A stretch of 64,000 bases of DNA. Origin: Branchiostoma floridae. Lineage: Eukaryota > Chordata > Leptocardii > Amphioxiformes > Branchiostomatidae. The stretch spans positions 8,080,189 to 8,144,188 of the forward strand of contig NC_049982.1 in NCBI RefSeq assembly GCF_000003815.2, in the 5' to 3' direction. The notes beneath the pieces are model-generated. The model was not told where the DNA came from and did not search any database. It saw only the letters and a program-made list of their open reading frames with translations. This document shows positions 63,527-64,000 of this stretch, in pieces. Each line of letters begins with the position of its first letter. Positions within the stretch are counted from its first letter, which is position 1. A program made the position numbers and the translations under genes.

Positions 63527-63828
63527 CTGAAACTGCGAGTATATTGTGCTTTAGATTTATAGCGGAGACCAGATTAATTATTGTAAGTTAAGGTATCTCG
63601 GTCGGCTAAATTGGCATTTTGACCTTCCACAGTTTTCTTATTTATAAATTAAGAAAGAATGGAGCCGTAACGAATGTTGATAGATGGGCATTAGAGAATT
63701 CTAGATCTGATTTTTTGGGGGCCGAATTGATGACGTCATCATTTTTATTACCTCTGATATCATTTTTTCTATGACAAAATACAACACTTTGGTACACACC
63801 ACTGTAATGAAACTTCGTTTTTCGTTAC
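63527..63828. other. Intron of the NB-ARC gene
   Basis: This is A/T-rich sequence upstream of the acceptor at 63526, with a palindromic gatgacgtcatc near 63730. No exon is recognised. Confidence 0.5.
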
Positions 63829-64000
63829 ATAATGATGCAAGCTACAAACGTAGTGTTGCGCAAATTGATATCTACTAATGATCTGTAGTAATTAGAAATT
63901 GTTTGTTTTCATCTAAATAAGAAAAATTAATTCTTAATAACTACAGATCGTTAGTAGATATCAGTTTGCGCAACACTACGTTTGTAGCTTGCATCATTAT
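63829..64000. mobile_element. Foldback element at the right edge
   Basis: 63829-63890 (ataatgatgcaagctacaaa.. ) and 63938-64000 (..tttgtagcttgcatcattat) are reverse complements with few mismatches, separated by about 47 bp. It is a MITE-like hairpin lying in an intron. Its right arm may extend past the window. Confidence 0.85.

Overview
The window looks like nuclear DNA of an invertebrate deuterostome, most probably a cephalochordate (amphioxus, Branchiostoma). This is inferred from four things: many short exons with consensus GT/AG sites, small modular extracellular genes in tandem, an NB-ARC/WD40 protein gene, and abundant small inverted-repeat transposons. No sequence search was possible, so species and gene names are not asserted.

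Layout. Every recognisable cellular gene is on the minus strand. From left to right there are ten members (A to J here) of one tandem family: A (95-1535, cut by the left edge), B (5777-8652, damaged), C (14877-18172), D (20147-23657), E (25710-29537), F (31611-34361, pseudogene), G (36254-40014), H (41795-44812), I (47517-51610) and J (52989-56306). They are followed by a large NB-ARC plus WD40-repeat gene (58914-63526, 5' end beyond the right edge).

Gene plan. Each array member has a constant 5' part. Exon 1 encodes a short basic cytoplasmic tail, one transmembrane helix in type II orientation and a coiled coil. Exon 2 carries a furin-like R-S-K-R or R-Y-R-R site. Exon 3 carries a short Gly-X-Y collagen segment ending in a Gly/Cys-rich knot. 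The 3' part is exchanged between genes: an F5/8C (discoidin) head in C, D, E, F, G and probably A; a cysteine-rich head ending in CGPNYCCC in B and I; a pentraxin domain in J; and an unrecognised head in H. The reading frames of C, D, E, G, H, I and J close exactly over all exons. The array thus resembles a set of membrane-anchored, possibly shed, trimeric collagen-stalk receptors with a common stalk and swappable binding heads. Two stalk subfamilies (A, H, I, J against B to G) do not track the head types, which points to head/stalk exchange.

The spacers are themselves duplicated units: promoter-proximal blocks with a CCAAT motif, long inverted repeats, 3' UTRs with AATAAA signals, and insertions. 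The insertions are two non-LTR retroelement fragments, several PIF/Harbinger-like MITEs with TAA target duplications, a tRNA-derived-looking element, other foldback elements, a 162-bp tandem repeat cluster, microsatellites and one 100-N assembly gap. Copy E is a visible mosaic of D-like and F-like sequence, so gene conversion or unequal exchange is recent.

The NB-ARC/WD40 gene next to the array encodes an APAF1-like signalling ATPase with about 21 WD repeats. It may be functionally unrelated to the receptors. Its position beside an expanded receptor array is noted only as context.
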